A stretch of DNA of 39,136 bases from Parcubacteria group bacterium GW2011_GWA2_43_11 (GCA_000998805.1 LCFC01000003.1:1-39136); one strand, 5' to 3'. Shown: positions 23,871 through 32,268, numbered from the stretch's first letter. A program made the numbers and translations. The notes: generated by a model not told the origin, from the sequence alone.

Positions 23871-24569
23871 CTAATCGTCATTTTCCTCTTCTCGTTCATC
23901 CTCGTCCTCATCCTCTCGTTCTTTTTCCTCTTCCACTTCTTCTACTACAACAATCTTCGACTCTTCTACAACAGGCACTTCCTCAACAATCGCGGGATCG
24001 GCGGGCACAACAGGAGTTGGTGATGTTTTGTAGACAGGTTCCTCCATAATCTCAACAACTTCCGCGGGCTGTAAAATGACAAAATCCTCAAATGGTATAT
24101 CGATATAATGGTCAACCACCAATGCTATGCGATATACCCCCGGTTCCTTAAATAAGTTTGGCCAGTCGGAAAAATTATACGTACGCGAACCTTCAGTCGG
24201 TATAGCCACATTCCTCTCTTCCGAAGCACAAACACTTTTCCCTCCTAGGACTGTATCGTGAAGCACTACCCATTGCTCTCCTTCCCAACGATACACATTG
24301 AGAGGCTCATTTGGACAGTGATTGGTCACATACACTGTAGTAGGAAAACGGTTTACCACAGTAAACTCCACTGTCTCACCAAGCTGGTAGGCTGACTTAC
24401 TCATCATAAGCTCAATGTGTCCGGAAGGAAGTTGATTTTCATCATGTTGTGAATACCATTCTTTAGCATACGCAAAAACACCACCAACAAGTACGAAATA
24501 AAATATAAGCCATACAAAAAGCTGCCGTGTTAAAAGAAAGTTTTTTGTTACAGGTATATTGTTTTTCAT
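23871..24569 (-). CDS. Membrane-anchored Ig-like domain protein with acidic tail
   Basis: 232 residues. N-terminal TM anchor (LFVWLIFYFVLVGGVFAYAK), then a beta-sandwich domain (residues ~50-160): ELMMSKSAYQLGETVEFTVVNR, VTNHCPNEPLNVYRWEG, GSRTYNFSDWPNLFKEPGVYRIALVV. This pattern resembles bacterial intracellular-proteinase-inhibitor-like (BsuPI) or similar Ig-type domains. Two Cys (NHCPN, SVCAS) may pair. The tail is a Pro/Val then Glu/Asp-rich low-complexity stretch (EEEKEREDEDEDEREEENDD). Its start codon abuts a family-2 element. It lies downstream of the redox operon on the same strand but separated by that element, so shared transcription is possible, not shown. Confidence 0.78.
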   Translation of the reverse strand: MKNNIPVTKNFLLTRQLFVWLIFYFVLVGGVFAYAKEWYSQHDENQLPSGHIELMMSKSAYQLGETVEFTVVNRFPTTVYVTNHCPNEPLNVYRWEGEQWVVLHDTVLGGKSVCASEERNVAIPTEGSRTYNFSDWPNLFKEPGVYRIALVVDHYIDIPFEDFVILQPAEVVEIMEEPVYKTSPTPVVPADPAIVEEVPVVEESKIVVVEEVEEEKEREDEDEDEREEENDD

Positions 24570-24780
24570 ATGACTTACGCAAATGGATGCGACCTAATTT
24601 TTAACGACCGAAGGGAGTATAAAATGGGAATGCCCTTGTGGTACAATTCGACTTGTCCGCCGTAGCTCCCAGAGGAGCGAAGGTGGAGGCGTCCAAGCAA
24701 AATAGTCGAGTTGTATGGACAATACTACGAGAGATATTTTGCGCAGGGCAACGAAGAAGGGCGCCATTTCCGTAAGTCAT
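24570..24780. mobile_element. Family-2 miniature inverted-repeat element
   Basis: Ends ATGACTTACGCAAATGG and CCATTTCCGTAAGTCAT are inverted. It shares TTCGACTTGTCCGCCGTAGC and AGCGAAGGTGGAGGCG with the 13.8-kb copy and ATGCGACC(T/A)AATTTTT with the 12.0-kb copy. It fills the gap between the Ig-like gene start (24569) and the end of the cytochrome gene (24783). Confidence 0.8.
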
Positions 24781-24782
24781 AG

Positions 24783-25553
24783 TCATACCGTTTTTACTCT
24801 CCAGAGTCGCTGGAGTGTCACTATGGTCACAAGTACTCCTCCGCCTATCCATATATAGCGTAGTACACCTTGGGTGAGGTCTGTACCCAGATACAGCGCA
24901 TGCACAAAAACAAACAGCACTCCTACGTAGCTTAGTATATGAATCGCTTTCCATGTTCGAGGCTTTTTTTCTATCCAAAGGAGTGACGTTACAATCACAA
25001 GTAAAAACACATAGAGTGCAAATATGCCAAACGCAACATACAAAGAACCAACAGGAAACCCGAAAAGTTCAACGGGTCTGAGGTCAGAAACGAATGGTAT
25101 CAAAAGTGATTTGATATCAAAGTCTACAAACTCATCAAGGTAGAGTGTTGTAAGGTGAACCAGTATGGACAGCCCAAGAGCTATACCCAAAGCACGGTGT
25201 GTTGCCCACGCCGTAATCGGTTCAAGAAAACGAAACGTCGACCCTGTGATGAACCCCGTACCAGACAGCATGAGTATGATAAGTAAAAAACCGGCAGTAA
25301 GACCCGACGCGCGAGTCACATACCAAGGCCATGAGGTTTTTATGCGTTCAAGCAAAGCGTGCGAGAGTGAAGATTGGGGAAGGTTTTCGACAATAATCGT
25401 ACTTTGTTCGTCAACTTCCCGCACTACGCTTTCGTCGTCAATTTGAGCAAAAAGTGATACACCTCTTTCTGTATTGAAAAAAGTAAAACTAATCGCAAAA
25501 CTGATTGCGACGAGAAATAATATTGTAATAAGTATTTTTTTCATATCACGCAT
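24783..25553 (-). CDS. Ferric-reductase-like transmembrane cytochrome b (YedZ/MsrQ-like)
   Basis: 256 residues. N-terminal TM (ILITILFLVAISFAISFTFF), an external loop of ~50 residues, then five TM helices of the ferric-reductase-like domain. Heme ligands are visible as paired His: HRALGIALGLSILVH in one helix and HILSYVGVLFVFVH in another, each pair 13-14 residues apart, enough for two b hemes. The domain passes electrons across the membrane. The start is ATG 25553 (or 25544), 6 bp after the ApbE stop. Together with the upstream FNR-like reductase and ApbE it forms a trans-membrane electron path. The final acceptor is not in the window. Confidence 0.88.
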   Translation of the reverse strand: MRDMKKILITILFLVAISFAISFTFFNTERGVSLFAQIDDESVVREVDEQSTIIVENLPQSSLSHALLERIKTSWPWYVTRASGLTAGFLLIILMLSGTGFITGSTFRFLEPITAWATHRALGIALGLSILVHLTTLYLDEFVDFDIKSLLIPFVSDLRPVELFGFPVGSLYVAFGIFALYVFLLVIVTSLLWIEKKPRTWKAIHILSYVGVLFVFVHALYLGTDLTQGVLRYIWIGGGVLVTIVTLQRLWRVKTV

Positions 25554-25558
25554 ATACG

Positions 25559-26488
25559 CTAGATCAATGTAAATCCTTTTCCTAAAACAAGTGGTTTTTC
25601 AGATTTTTCATCCTGTAACAATACCCCCATAATAATATCTTCTTTCAGAAGTCGCTTTGCTAACACTACACCACCGACTAAAATAGTCGATGCCATCACA
25701 TCAGCAGTGGTCGCGTCTCTACTTGCTACACTACACAACGAGTAAGGTGTTTTTGTAGGAGTTTGTGAGACAGGGTTAATTTGATGTTCTTGCATTTTTC
25801 CCCCCTTTACCCGTACTGTGCCCGAAGTGGCTACGCCCACACTATTTTCTTCGCTAGCAAAATGAGCACAGTTTGTCGAACGATCTTTACTCGACTGTAT
25901 GTCAATACTCCATTTTTCCCCAAACTCGTCAGTTCCTTTCGCAACTATGTCTCCACCTAGAGACAAACAATAGTTATCTACAGAAGTAGCAAGAAGACTC
26001 GCGAGATAGTCAGCAAGATATCCTTTACCAATACCACCCAGGTCAAGAGCACTGTGGGCAGGTATCCGTGCCCAGTTTTCCCCTATCTCAAGTTCAGTAT
26101 ATACTACGACGTCGCGTTCAGAAAAATCAAGGTTTATTTTTTCAGTTGTATCCCCACAGGTAGTCATCGAGTCTATGTACCCAGCACGTTGTAAACTTGG
26201 CAATATGAATGGGTTATACATTCCATCAGTAATTTCTGCACACTCTTTTGCTCTTTCAAAAATATCTTTACACATCTTTGAAACAGGAACTTTTTCTCCA
26301 GCTCGGATGTTGAATTGAGTAAGTTCACTCTCAAATTTAAAACGACTGAACGTATTTTCAAATGTCACCACTTCTTTCCACAGTTGCGTAAACCATATTT
26401 CTGCTTCAATTACACTAGAAACTACCAAACGAAGTTCGATACTAGTCCCTAAAGCTTGCATACTCTGCATGTATGTTTGTTTCATCAT
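25559..26488 (-). CDS. apbE: FAD:protein FMN transferase (ApbE family)
   Basis: 309 residues. ApbE uses FAD to attach FMN covalently to a Thr or Ser of target proteins outside the cytoplasm. Motifs: SMQALGTSIELRL at the start, ALDLGGIGKGYLADYLA (flavin loop, family DLGGIAKGYAVD), YCLSLGGDIVAKGT and DATTADVMASTILVGG (metal and catalytic, family TADALAT). No clear lipobox or signal peptide, which is unusual for an exported ApbE. Its ATG overlaps the stop of the FNR-like gene by 4 bp. The protein carrying the flavinylation motif is not visible in the window. Confidence 0.92.
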   Translation of the reverse strand: MMKQTYMQSMQALGTSIELRLVVSSVIEAEIWFTQLWKEVVTFENTFSRFKFESELTQFNIRAGEKVPVSKMCKDIFERAKECAEITDGMYNPFILPSLQRAGYIDSMTTCGDTTEKINLDFSERDVVVYTELEIGENWARIPAHSALDLGGIGKGYLADYLASLLATSVDNYCLSLGGDIVAKGTDEFGEKWSIDIQSSKDRSTNCAHFASEENSVGVATSGTVRVKGGKMQEHQINPVSQTPTKTPYSLCSVASRDATTADVMASTILVGGVVLAKRLLKEDIIMGVLLQDEKSEKPLVLGKGFTLI

Positions 26489-27639
26489 GATACGGTACTT
26501 CGAGGGGGAGTTGTGGGTACAACGGTTGGGGTTGGTTTCGGGGTTGGTTTGGGAGTTGGAACGACCACCGGTTTGGGTATTACCACAGGAGATGGTGCAG
26601 ATGTTGCTACAGGATCCATACGTGCCGGAACATACACGACAGGAGTAGGGTTTGGTATGTAGGTAATGACAGGTTCTTGTGTAATGTTGGTATCTACTTG
26701 TGGTTTTACACTATTTACGTTTTCAAGTAAATCTCCTTGTTGTGCCACTAAGACACTGGTGATGTCTGATGGTGTGGTGATATTTAGCGCGGTAAGTTTG
26801 GGAAGTGTCTTGTTAAAGTCACTTGTAAGGACGTACCCCAAAGCGAGCAGAAAAAATACTCCTGTCAGTGCGTACACATTGAGTGGCCAATTCATGAGTT
26901 TGTTGTTGTACTCTGAGGGACCTTGACTGAACGCTTCAGTGAGAATACTACTACTAGCAACGTTTCTTTTTTTAAGAAGCGTCTCCACTTTTTTCATATA
27001 CATTGATGGTCCGCACACCATGTATGTTTCCTTACCATACGCAAGCCCGAGTTGATCTAGTATTTCGTCGTTGAGAGAACCACCGAAAACGTTCCGACCT
27101 TGCAAACGATGTATCTGACCTTCTCCAACAATGTACGTGACAAGAAGGTTTGGATTATGTTGTTCAAGGTCTTGTAACTCTTCAAGAAAAGGAACATCTT
27201 TTTCATTGCGTATGCTGTACACCAAATGAATTTTACTATTCGCTTGTATGTCTCCCGCATATCGCAACATACTTATAAAAGGAGAAATCCCTATACCACC
27301 CGCAAAAAAGGTTACATCTGTGTCAGCATGTTCGTTAAAAATAAAACTGCCAAACGAACCTCGTACAACAACATGGTCACCACTTTTTAGACGTTCAAGG
27401 GCGGAAGTGTATTTTCCTTTTACACGGATACCAAACTGTATAAAAGTGCCTTGTGTTGGAGACGAGGTAAGTGAAAAACATCGTGTCGTAGTGGGTCGTA
27501 ATTTGTCATGCAGACTGATAGCCACATATTGTCCCGGTCGATAGAGTAAGGGTTTGCTCGTGACATTTTTTTGTACCAAAGTGAGCAAGCGTACACTTGG
27601 TGTTATAAGCTTATTTTCAGCAACTTGATACCGGTACAT
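26485..27639 (-). CDS. FNR-like FAD/NAD(P) oxidoreductase with C-terminal TM and Pro-rich tail
   Basis: 384 residues. FAD-binding barrel (residues ~1-100) with RCFSLTSSP (the RxYS flavin motif), then NAD(P) Rossmann domain with FFAGGIGISPFISMLRY and YMVCGPSMYMKKVETLL (conserved CGP). After ~245 residues a TM helix follows (NVYALTGVFFLLALGYVL) and a tail with TPKPTPKPTPTVVP repeats that probably spans the wall. The enzyme takes electrons from NAD(P)H on the cytoplasmic side and would feed the heme protein encoded two genes downstream. First gene of a three-gene operon (4-bp overlap, then 6-bp gap). A C-terminal TM on this class is unusual. Confidence 0.9.
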   Translation of the reverse strand: MYRYQVAENKLITPSVRLLTLVQKNVTSKPLLYRPGQYVAISLHDKLRPTTTRCFSLTSSPTQGTFIQFGIRVKGKYTSALERLKSGDHVVVRGSFGSFIFNEHADTDVTFFAGGIGISPFISMLRYAGDIQANSKIHLVYSIRNEKDVPFLEELQDLEQHNPNLLVTYIVGEGQIHRLQGRNVFGGSLNDEILDQLGLAYGKETYMVCGPSMYMKKVETLLKKRNVASSSILTEAFSQGPSEYNNKLMNWPLNVYALTGVFFLLALGYVLTSDFNKTLPKLTALNITTPSDITSVLVAQQGDLLENVNSVKPQVDTNITQEPVITYIPNPTPVVYVPARMDPVATSAPSPVVIPKPVVVPTPKPTPKPTPTVVPTTPPRSTVS

Positions 27640-27684
27640 ACATATTATGGTATCACAAAATTGTGAACGTAGAGCTGAGTGCTT

Positions 27685-27760
27685 GCCCCGTAGTGAAAAT
27701 TGACGATGCTCGACCTGTGGTCGAGCGCGCGAAGCGCATCGTCAATTTCTACTACGGGGC
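27685..27760. repeat. Long nested palindrome (GCCCCGTAGT family)
   Basis: GCCCCGTAGTGAAAATTGAC pairs with GTCAATTTCTACTACGGGGC (two mismatches), and an inner CTCGACC-TGT-GGTCGAG hairpin fills the loop. It is followed by GTACTAGAG pieces through 27840, which extend the coding tail of the next gene. Confidence 0.8.
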
Positions 27761-27788
27761 TTGCCCTGTACTAGAGCAAAGCCCTGTA

Positions 27789-28241
27789 CTAGAGCCGAGC
27801 TTCAGTACGGGGCAAAGCTTCAGTACGAGGCTTGCCTATTTTTTCTTGAGCTTTCACCTTTGAGGCAACAAAAATAAGTGCGAGGTACATAAAGAGTCCA
27901 AACGCGCATGTAGGTAGACCAAGTAAATACGCACTCAAGCCTTGAGCAAAAAGTAGTGGTAATTCTTTTACGGTAAAATATCCTGCAAAAAGCACTCCGA
28001 GCAAAGAAACCCACAAAACAATATGCAGTGCACAACGCTTTTTACCTACGTCAAAAAAAAGCATTCCCGCACCAATCGTGATAGCGAGAAACATAAAGAA
28101 ACCATAGAAACATGCAGGGTAGCCTAAAAAGTTAGGGCACGATTCATTTAATGCGCATGTTCCCGTAAGCAACTTTGTTCCTCCCAAGTATCCTGAAAAG
28201 ATTAGCCCTGCTATCGAAATAGCAAACAGTGTTTTTTTCAT
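27789..28241 (-). CDS. Small four-TM membrane protein, weakly VKOR-like
   Basis: 150 residues. Four TM helices in two related halves; each half ends with a LGxPxCxxGxFMxLA motif (LGYPACFYGFFMFLAI and LGLPTCAFGLFMYLAL). An extra pair of Cys (CALNESCPN) lies in the first external loop. The arrangement recalls vitamin K epoxide reductase-like disulfide-forming proteins, but the canonical CxxC is not obvious, so I leave the function open. The last ~14 residues (RTEALPRTEARL) are read from an adjacent repeat. The gene is 150 bp upstream of the FNR operon on the same strand. Confidence 0.72.
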   Translation of the reverse strand: MKKTLFAISIAGLIFSGYLGGTKLLTGTCALNESCPNFLGYPACFYGFFMFLAITIGAGMLFFDVGKKRCALHIVLWVSLLGVLFAGYFTVKELPLLFAQGLSAYLLGLPTCAFGLFMYLALIFVASKVKAQEKIGKPRTEALPRTEARL

Positions 28242-28410
28242 AATGTGTGCTTAAAGTTATACCTCATAGTATATCGCATCAAAAACATTTGAGGTACTGT
28301 AAAAAAGAACATACACACCACACTTGTTCTAGTTGTGTTACCTATTTTACTGCGTATTCTTAAGTAAGAAAATGAATTTCAACACTAACCTTTCTTAGGG
28401 AGAAAACATA

Positions 28411-28932
28411 ATGAAAACTGAAAAAGAAAAAATTCTTAAACAGGCAACGGTTTGTTTTTTGTACAAAAACGAGCAAATTCTCTTTGCATGGAAAACTGAA
28501 AAAATTGCAAAAGATTTCTGGAACGGCTACGGAGGAGGGATTGAACCAGGTGAGACAATTAAAGAGTGCGCCCTGCGCGAACTTGAAGAAGAGACAGATG
28601 GTGTTATTGCGCGGGAAGAAGATATTGAAAAAATTGCAGTAGTTCACTGTCACAACACTACCTCAACAGGTGAGCAGTTCACCTGTACCGTACATTTCTA
28701 TCTTGTGTATCAATGGGAAGGAGAACCGCAAGGAACAGATACGATGATTACACCTACATGGTTCCCCATAAATGAACTTCCTTTTCATGCGATGGTGCCG
28801 TCTGATATTGATTGGCTACCTCAAGCTTTTAGTGGGAGAAAACTCGTCGCACATGTATATCTTGGTCCTTTTCAGAGAACGAAAACCGCCCCAACTACAA
28901 TCAAGTACGTTACGTCGTTCTCGGAAGAGTAG
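28411..28932 (+). CDS. NUDIX hydrolase, MutT/MTH1-like
   Basis: 173 residues from ATG 28411, with AGGGAGA about 9 bases upstream. The Nudix box is GGIEPGETIKECALRELEEETDG, matching Gx5Ex7REUxEExGU with its metal-binding Glu residues. The preceding FAWKTEKIAKDFWNGYGGG resembles MTH1-type 8-oxo-dGTP/2-OH-dATP diphosphatases. It probably cleans the nucleotide pool of oxidised nucleotides; other NUDIX substrates remain possible. Stand-alone gene, downstream hairpins at 28933-28951 (AACCCG/CGGGTT) and 28989-29015 (CAGCCGAA/TTCGGCTG) have no T run. Confidence 0.92.
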   Translation: MKTEKEKILKQATVCFLYKNEQILFAWKTEKIAKDFWNGYGGGIEPGETIKECALRELEEETDGVIAREEDIEKIAVVHCHNTTSTGEQFTCTVHFYLVYQWEGEPQGTDTMITPTWFPINELPFHAMVPSDIDWLPQAFSGRKLVAHVYLGPFQRTKTAPTTIKYVTSFSEE

Positions 28933-29078
28933 AACCCGTCTCAAGCGGGTTCCCGAGTCGACATGTGGAGTGTTTTTAGTAAATAAACCAGCCGAATCTG
29001 CAAAAGGTTCGGCTGTACTAGTATACGCAATGAGTTTTTCACAATGGTGGAGTAAGAGAGTTATACAAAATAAGGTCT

Positions 29079-29106
29079 TTGAACCAAACACAAGCTCATG
29101 TATTAT
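29079..29106 (+). promoter_or_regulatory. Possible sigma-70 type promoter for the pilin gene
   Basis: TTGAAC and TATTAT with 16-base spacing, followed by an AT-rich stretch, 38 bases before the pilin ATG. Pattern match only. Confidence 0.35.
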
Positions 29107-29144
29107 AGATATACCATATTTATTTGCACTAACCTCAACACATA

Positions 29145-29615
29145 ATGAACGTAGTACCTGCACAACGTGTCAAAGGATTCACCTTGATTGAAATACTACT
29201 TGTTATTGCGCTTATAGCCATTCTCGCTACTGCAATCATCGTAGCATTAAATCCAAAACGTCAAATCAGCGAAGCGAATAATACTACCCGAGCATCACAT
29301 ATAAATGCGATTCTGAGTGCTGTAAATCAGTACACAGTCCAAAACAAAGGTGTGCTTCCAGACACGATTCCAACTACGGTAACGTGCAATGAATCTGGTA
29401 GTAACCAAATCTGCCAAACTGGCGTTGATTGTCAGACAGGTGTTGATTTGTCGGCACTCACCGACGATGAGCTCTATATGGTAGCCTTACCTGTTGACCC
29501 ACTATGTGAAGACGCTGAATTAACATGCTACTTTATTTCACAATCAGCTAACGGTCGTGTCACCGTCTGCGCGCCTGAAGCCGAAAACGACGAGGTTATT
29601 TCTACAACAATGTAA
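29145..29615 (+). CDS. Type IV pilin-like protein
   Basis: 156 residues. Prepilin leader MNVVPAQRVKG, cleavage before Phe in GFTLIEILLVIALIAILATA with Glu+5, then the long N-terminal helix with VALNPKRQISEANNTTRASH, the pattern common in Parcubacteria pilins. The globular part contains four Cys (TCNES, ICQTGVDCQ, LCEDAELTC), likely paired. It would be processed by PilD and assembled in a pilus or pseudopilus; no assembly genes are in the window. A family-2 element begins 7 bp after the stop. Confidence 0.93.
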   Translation: MNVVPAQRVKGFTLIEILLVIALIAILATAIIVALNPKRQISEANNTTRASHINAILSAVNQYTVQNKGVLPDTIPTTVTCNESGSNQICQTGVDCQTGVDLSALTDDELYMVALPVDPLCEDAELTCYFISQSANGRVTVCAPEAENDEVISTTM

Positions 29616-29621
29616 ATTTCT

Positions 29622-29871
29622 TAGGACCTACACAAACGGCGCACCACCCCAGTACCACAAAGCTTCGCAATGGGTACGGGGCAGGCAAGAGTACTTCATT
29701 TTATACCCAAGGGCACAAGAACCATGCGCACGCGCAGGTAACGCCTTCGGCTAACAAAAATTGGTCGCATTTCGTTGTCAAACTTCACAAAATGTCGTTC
29801 AATGTACGGTGTGTACAGCTCACTCCATTTTGTTCGTTTTCCTAGAACTGCGCTCGCTTGCGTAAGTCCTA
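29622..29871. mobile_element. Family-2 miniature inverted-repeat element
   Basis: Ends TAGGACCTACACAAACGG and GCTTGCGTAAGTCCTA are inverted. Internal AAGAGTACTTCATTTT and ATTGGTCGCATTTCGTTGT are reverse complements of sequences in the 12.0-kb copy, so it lies in the opposite orientation. It contains a GTACC..GGTAC palindrome insert. It fills most of the ~300-bp gap between the pilin and zinc-ribbon genes. Confidence 0.78.
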
Positions 29872-29880
29872 CTTTATATA

Positions 29881-29915
29881 AAAACTCCATTTTAAAACTG
29901 AAAGGGGAGTTTTTT
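29881..29915 (-). terminator. Two-way terminator after the zinc-ribbon gene
   Basis: AAAACTCC/GGAGTTTT stem with A run on one side and T run on the other, 4 bp past the gene end. Confidence 0.75.
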
Positions 29916-29918
29916 GAG

Positions 29919-30146
29919 TTATAAAACGATGCAAGTACATTTCTCCTCCGCTTGAGAACACTTTTGACACTGTGCTTGCATCTTTCTCCTAGAACTACAG
30001 GTACGCCAATGCATAGGGTCATAGACTTTGGCGCCCATACCACACCCTGGACACTTCCAGTCTGGTGCAGGACCTCCGCAAACACTGCACGTAGAACTCG
30101 AAATATGTGCGACAATGTGTGTACCAATATGTTGATTGTTTTCCAT
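29919..30146 (-). CDS. Small double zinc-ribbon protein
   Basis: 75 residues from ATG 30146 (MENNQHIGTHIVAH); the ORF-track start at 30206 adds an unlikely hydrophobic lead. Two CxxC ribbons are visible: CSVCGG..WKCPGCGMG, and CQKCSQAEEKCTC at the end, with CSS between. This looks like a rubredoxin/zinc-ribbon type protein that binds nucleic acid or another protein. It has its own downstream terminator and is transcribed alone or with an upstream start at the Lys-rich small gene (117 bp away). Function unknown. Confidence 0.78.
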   Translation of the reverse strand: MENNQHIGTHIVAHISSSTCSVCGGPAPDWKCPGCGMGAKVYDPMHWRTCSSRRKMQAQCQKCSQAEEKCTCIVL

Positions 30147-30224
30147 ATATTTACTATATACAACTTTGAACACATACACTACAGGTAAAAAGTAAGTTGA
30201 GTGCAAAACTTCTATAGGTCTTAT

Positions 30225-30254
30225 AAAAACAAGAGAGGGTACACACCCCTCTTG
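30225..30254 (-). terminator. Intrinsic terminator after the Lys-rich small gene
   Basis: On the minus strand CAAGAGGGG..CCCTCTCTTG forms a stem followed by TTTTT, 9 bp past the small gene's stop. Confidence 0.8.
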
Positions 30255-30262
30255 AAACTCAA

Positions 30263-30325
30263 TTATGCTTTTTTGTCTTTCTTTGGTTTCTTTTTCTCTT
30301 TTCGCGCATCTTTACCTTTGGCCAT
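30263..30325 (-). CDS. 20-residue Lys-rich small protein
   Basis: Too short for the ORF track. ATG 30325 to TAA 30263 reads MAKGKDARKEKKKPKKDKKA. I recognise the MAKGKDxRKExKKPKK pattern as a very short protein seen across unrelated bacteria, of unknown role. Half the residues are Lys or Arg, so it probably binds RNA, DNA or ribosomes (inference). A clean terminator immediately follows, which supports transcription of this strand. Confidence 0.75.
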   Translation of the reverse strand: MAKGKDARKEKKKPKKDKKA

Positions 30326-30481
30326 ATTTGTTATGAACTTATGAGTACACTTGTATTCTACCTCACATCACCAGTAATAAACTAGTGGAGGAAAGTATTC
30401 CGTGTTAATTCTCATAACTCACTTTTCAAACACACCTACTCAGTCTACTATTTAGTATATACGTTACTAATTACATACTCA

Positions 30482-31675
30482 ATGACTAGAATAAAAATTA
30501 TTGGTATCACCATAGTAAGCATCCTGCTTTTAACTGGCACGTTGTATATAGTATCTAACAAAATACTTTTAGACAGTTACCGAAATATTGAACACGACCA
30601 GATGGTACAACATCTCATTCGCGTAGATAGTGCTGTTAAGAATTTTCAATCTAACCTCGGTATAAAGCTTCGAGATTGGTCACAATGGGACGATACCTTT
30701 CAGTTTGTTTCTGACCGAAATGAAGAATATGTTACATCAAACTTGGCTGTAACAACACTCCAAAATCTGGAAATAAACTTCATAGGTTTTTTTGACATAC
30801 AAGGAGGACTTATATTTTCAGTGGGAACTTCGCTAACTGAAGAACAGGAAATTCCTTCTGAGTCCATAATGCGTGAAGTTGCTTCAAAAGTACTCACACC
30901 ACCATCACCTTCGGAATTCAGTGGTGTACTTGAAGTACAAGGCAAAATACTCTTTATCGAAGTACAGACAATTAAAAAAACCTCAGGTGAGGGTTACGTC
31001 GGAAACATGCTGTTTGGCCGTTATCTTGATGAATCGGTAGTGACGGAACTAGGGGAACTAACACAGCTTGATTTAACGTTCACACAATTGCATGGTCAGG
31101 ATCTTCTTTCTCAAGATCTTACGGAAATTATCGAAGATATTTCAGCTAACAAAGGATACCACATACACGAATTTTCAGAACAGAATATTGCAGGATATAC
31201 TGTAATTACCAGCACACAAAAGGAAGTTCTTGGAATTTTTAAGGTTCTTAGAGAACGTCAAGTGTATCTGCAAGGTAAAAACACCGTATTCACGTTTGTG
31301 ATAATTGCAAGCTGTGCCATACTTCTTTTTGGTATCGTTATTCTTATCTTCTTTGAGTATCTCCTTTTGCATCGTCTATCGGTCTTGAGTAAAGAGGTAA
31401 AAGAAATCTCAATACGTGATTTGCAAAACACTCGTGTACACGAACACGGAAATGATGAAATAGGCACATTAGCGACAAGCATAAACGACTTACTACAAGA
31501 AGTAACTCGGGCCCAAGAAGATGAAAAAAAGGCGCAAGAACTTGAAAAGGAAGTCAGTATAAAGCTACAAAAAAGTCTTGAGGAAACACAGGAAATGAAC
31601 AGATTGATGGTTGGTCGTGAACTAAAAATGATAGAGCTAAAAAAAGAACTCGAACAAGCACAAAAAAAATCATAG
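30482..31675 (+). CDS. CHASE4-HAMP receptor-like membrane protein without output domain
   Basis: 397 residues. TM1 (IIGITIVSILLLTGTLYIVS), an extracytoplasmic CHASE4 domain (residues ~55-260; SNLGIKLRDWSQWDDTFQFV and FVSDRNEEYVTSNL are diagnostic), TM2 (FVIIASCAILLFGIVILIFFEYLLL), a HAMP domain (LSVLSKEVKEISIRDLQNTRVH..DEIGTLATSINDLL) and a coiled coil to the end. There is no histidine kinase, GGDEF or methyl-accepting part. CHASE4 senses unknown small ligands. The coiled coil may join a partner, possibly a separate kinase; such headless receptors occur in CPR genomes. Confidence 0.9.
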   Translation: MTRIKIIGITIVSILLLTGTLYIVSNKILLDSYRNIEHDQMVQHLIRVDSAVKNFQSNLGIKLRDWSQWDDTFQFVSDRNEEYVTSNLAVTTLQNLEINFIGFFDIQGGLIFSVGTSLTEEQEIPSESIMREVASKVLTPPSPSEFSGVLEVQGKILFIEVQTIKKTSGEGYVGNMLFGRYLDESVVTELGELTQLDLTFTQLHGQDLLSQDLTEIIEDISANKGYHIHEFSEQNIAGYTVITSTQKEVLGIFKVLRERQVYLQGKNTVFTFVIIASCAILLFGIVILIFFEYLLLHRLSVLSKEVKEISIRDLQNTRVHEHGNDEIGTLATSINDLLQEVTRAQEDEKKAQELEKEVSIKLQKSLEETQEMNRLMVGRELKMIELKKELEQAQKKS

Positions 31676-31732
31676 TCTTGAACTCAGAGGGTACTTACTC
31701 AAAACTTCATACTTCTTTGTTACAGTCAGAAG

Positions 31733-32266
31733 ATGAAGCTCACAAGATATTCTGTTTCTACCCTTCTCATCTTTTCAGTTAATGGTATGTTCGTGGTAGC
31801 TGCCTGCTATGCACTCATCTACGCCCAGTGGTCAACATTGTTTATTGTGGCGCAAGGGACCGTCTTAAATTACGCACCATTTTTTCTTGAAAAAAAGTAT
31901 TCCCTTCACACCCCTCGTGAAATTCATGCAAGTATTTCACTTTTTGTATTTGGCTCCTTTATCCTCGGTGAGGTGCAGAACTTTTATAATACGATATGGT
32001 GGTGGGATGCTCTTCTGCACTTTAGTGCTGGATACATGCTCACTGTCATTGCACTCATTATGCTTTCTGTCGTATTTACCTACCGAACGTTTGGTTACTA
32101 AAGAAGGATTTGAGGCAACGTGGAATGTGTCTTCTTTTGGAAGGAGTTAGCTTCCCTTCTCGCATCATTTCATGGATGGAATTACTTCAAAAAGAAAACC
32201 AAACCAAGCGCGTTGATAGAAAAAATAATTAGAGATGGTGTTCAAAAAAATCAGATGTACTCTTAA
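31733..32266 (+). pseudogene. DUF2238 (YjdF-like) membrane protein gene broken by an inverted creD copy
   Basis: Residues 1-113 match the DUF2238 family: TM helices, HTPREIHASISLFVFGSFILGEVQNFYNTIWWWDALLHFSAGYML. At 32071 the sequence switches to 79 bp identical to the reverse complement of creD (32834-32912), which brings an in-frame TAA at 32099. After the insert the frame (32150 to TAA 32264) resumes a family-like C-terminus: ASLLASFHGWNYFKKKTKPS. The N- and C-parts are in the same frame, but the expected middle (the WE.FE and D...D membrane motif region) is missing. So a stretch of the gene was replaced, not simply interrupted. The ORF-track product of 122 residues is the truncated form. 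Confidence 0.8.
32071..32149 (+). repeat. 79-bp inverted duplicate of creD, recipient copy
   Basis: Perfect match to the reverse complement of 32834-32912; flanking bases on both sides differ. Sits inside the DUF2238 pseudogene. Confidence 0.97.
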
Positions 32267-32268
32267 AT

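Noticed and set aside
24601-24978. Minus-strand ORF of 125 residues
   Set aside because: It runs through the family-2 element and overlaps the cytochrome gene in another frame; no family resemblance.
29696-30175. Minus-strand ORF of 159 residues
   Set aside because: It overlaps the zinc-ribbon gene in another frame and continues through the family-2 element; the zinc-ribbon frame has the conserved Cys pattern.
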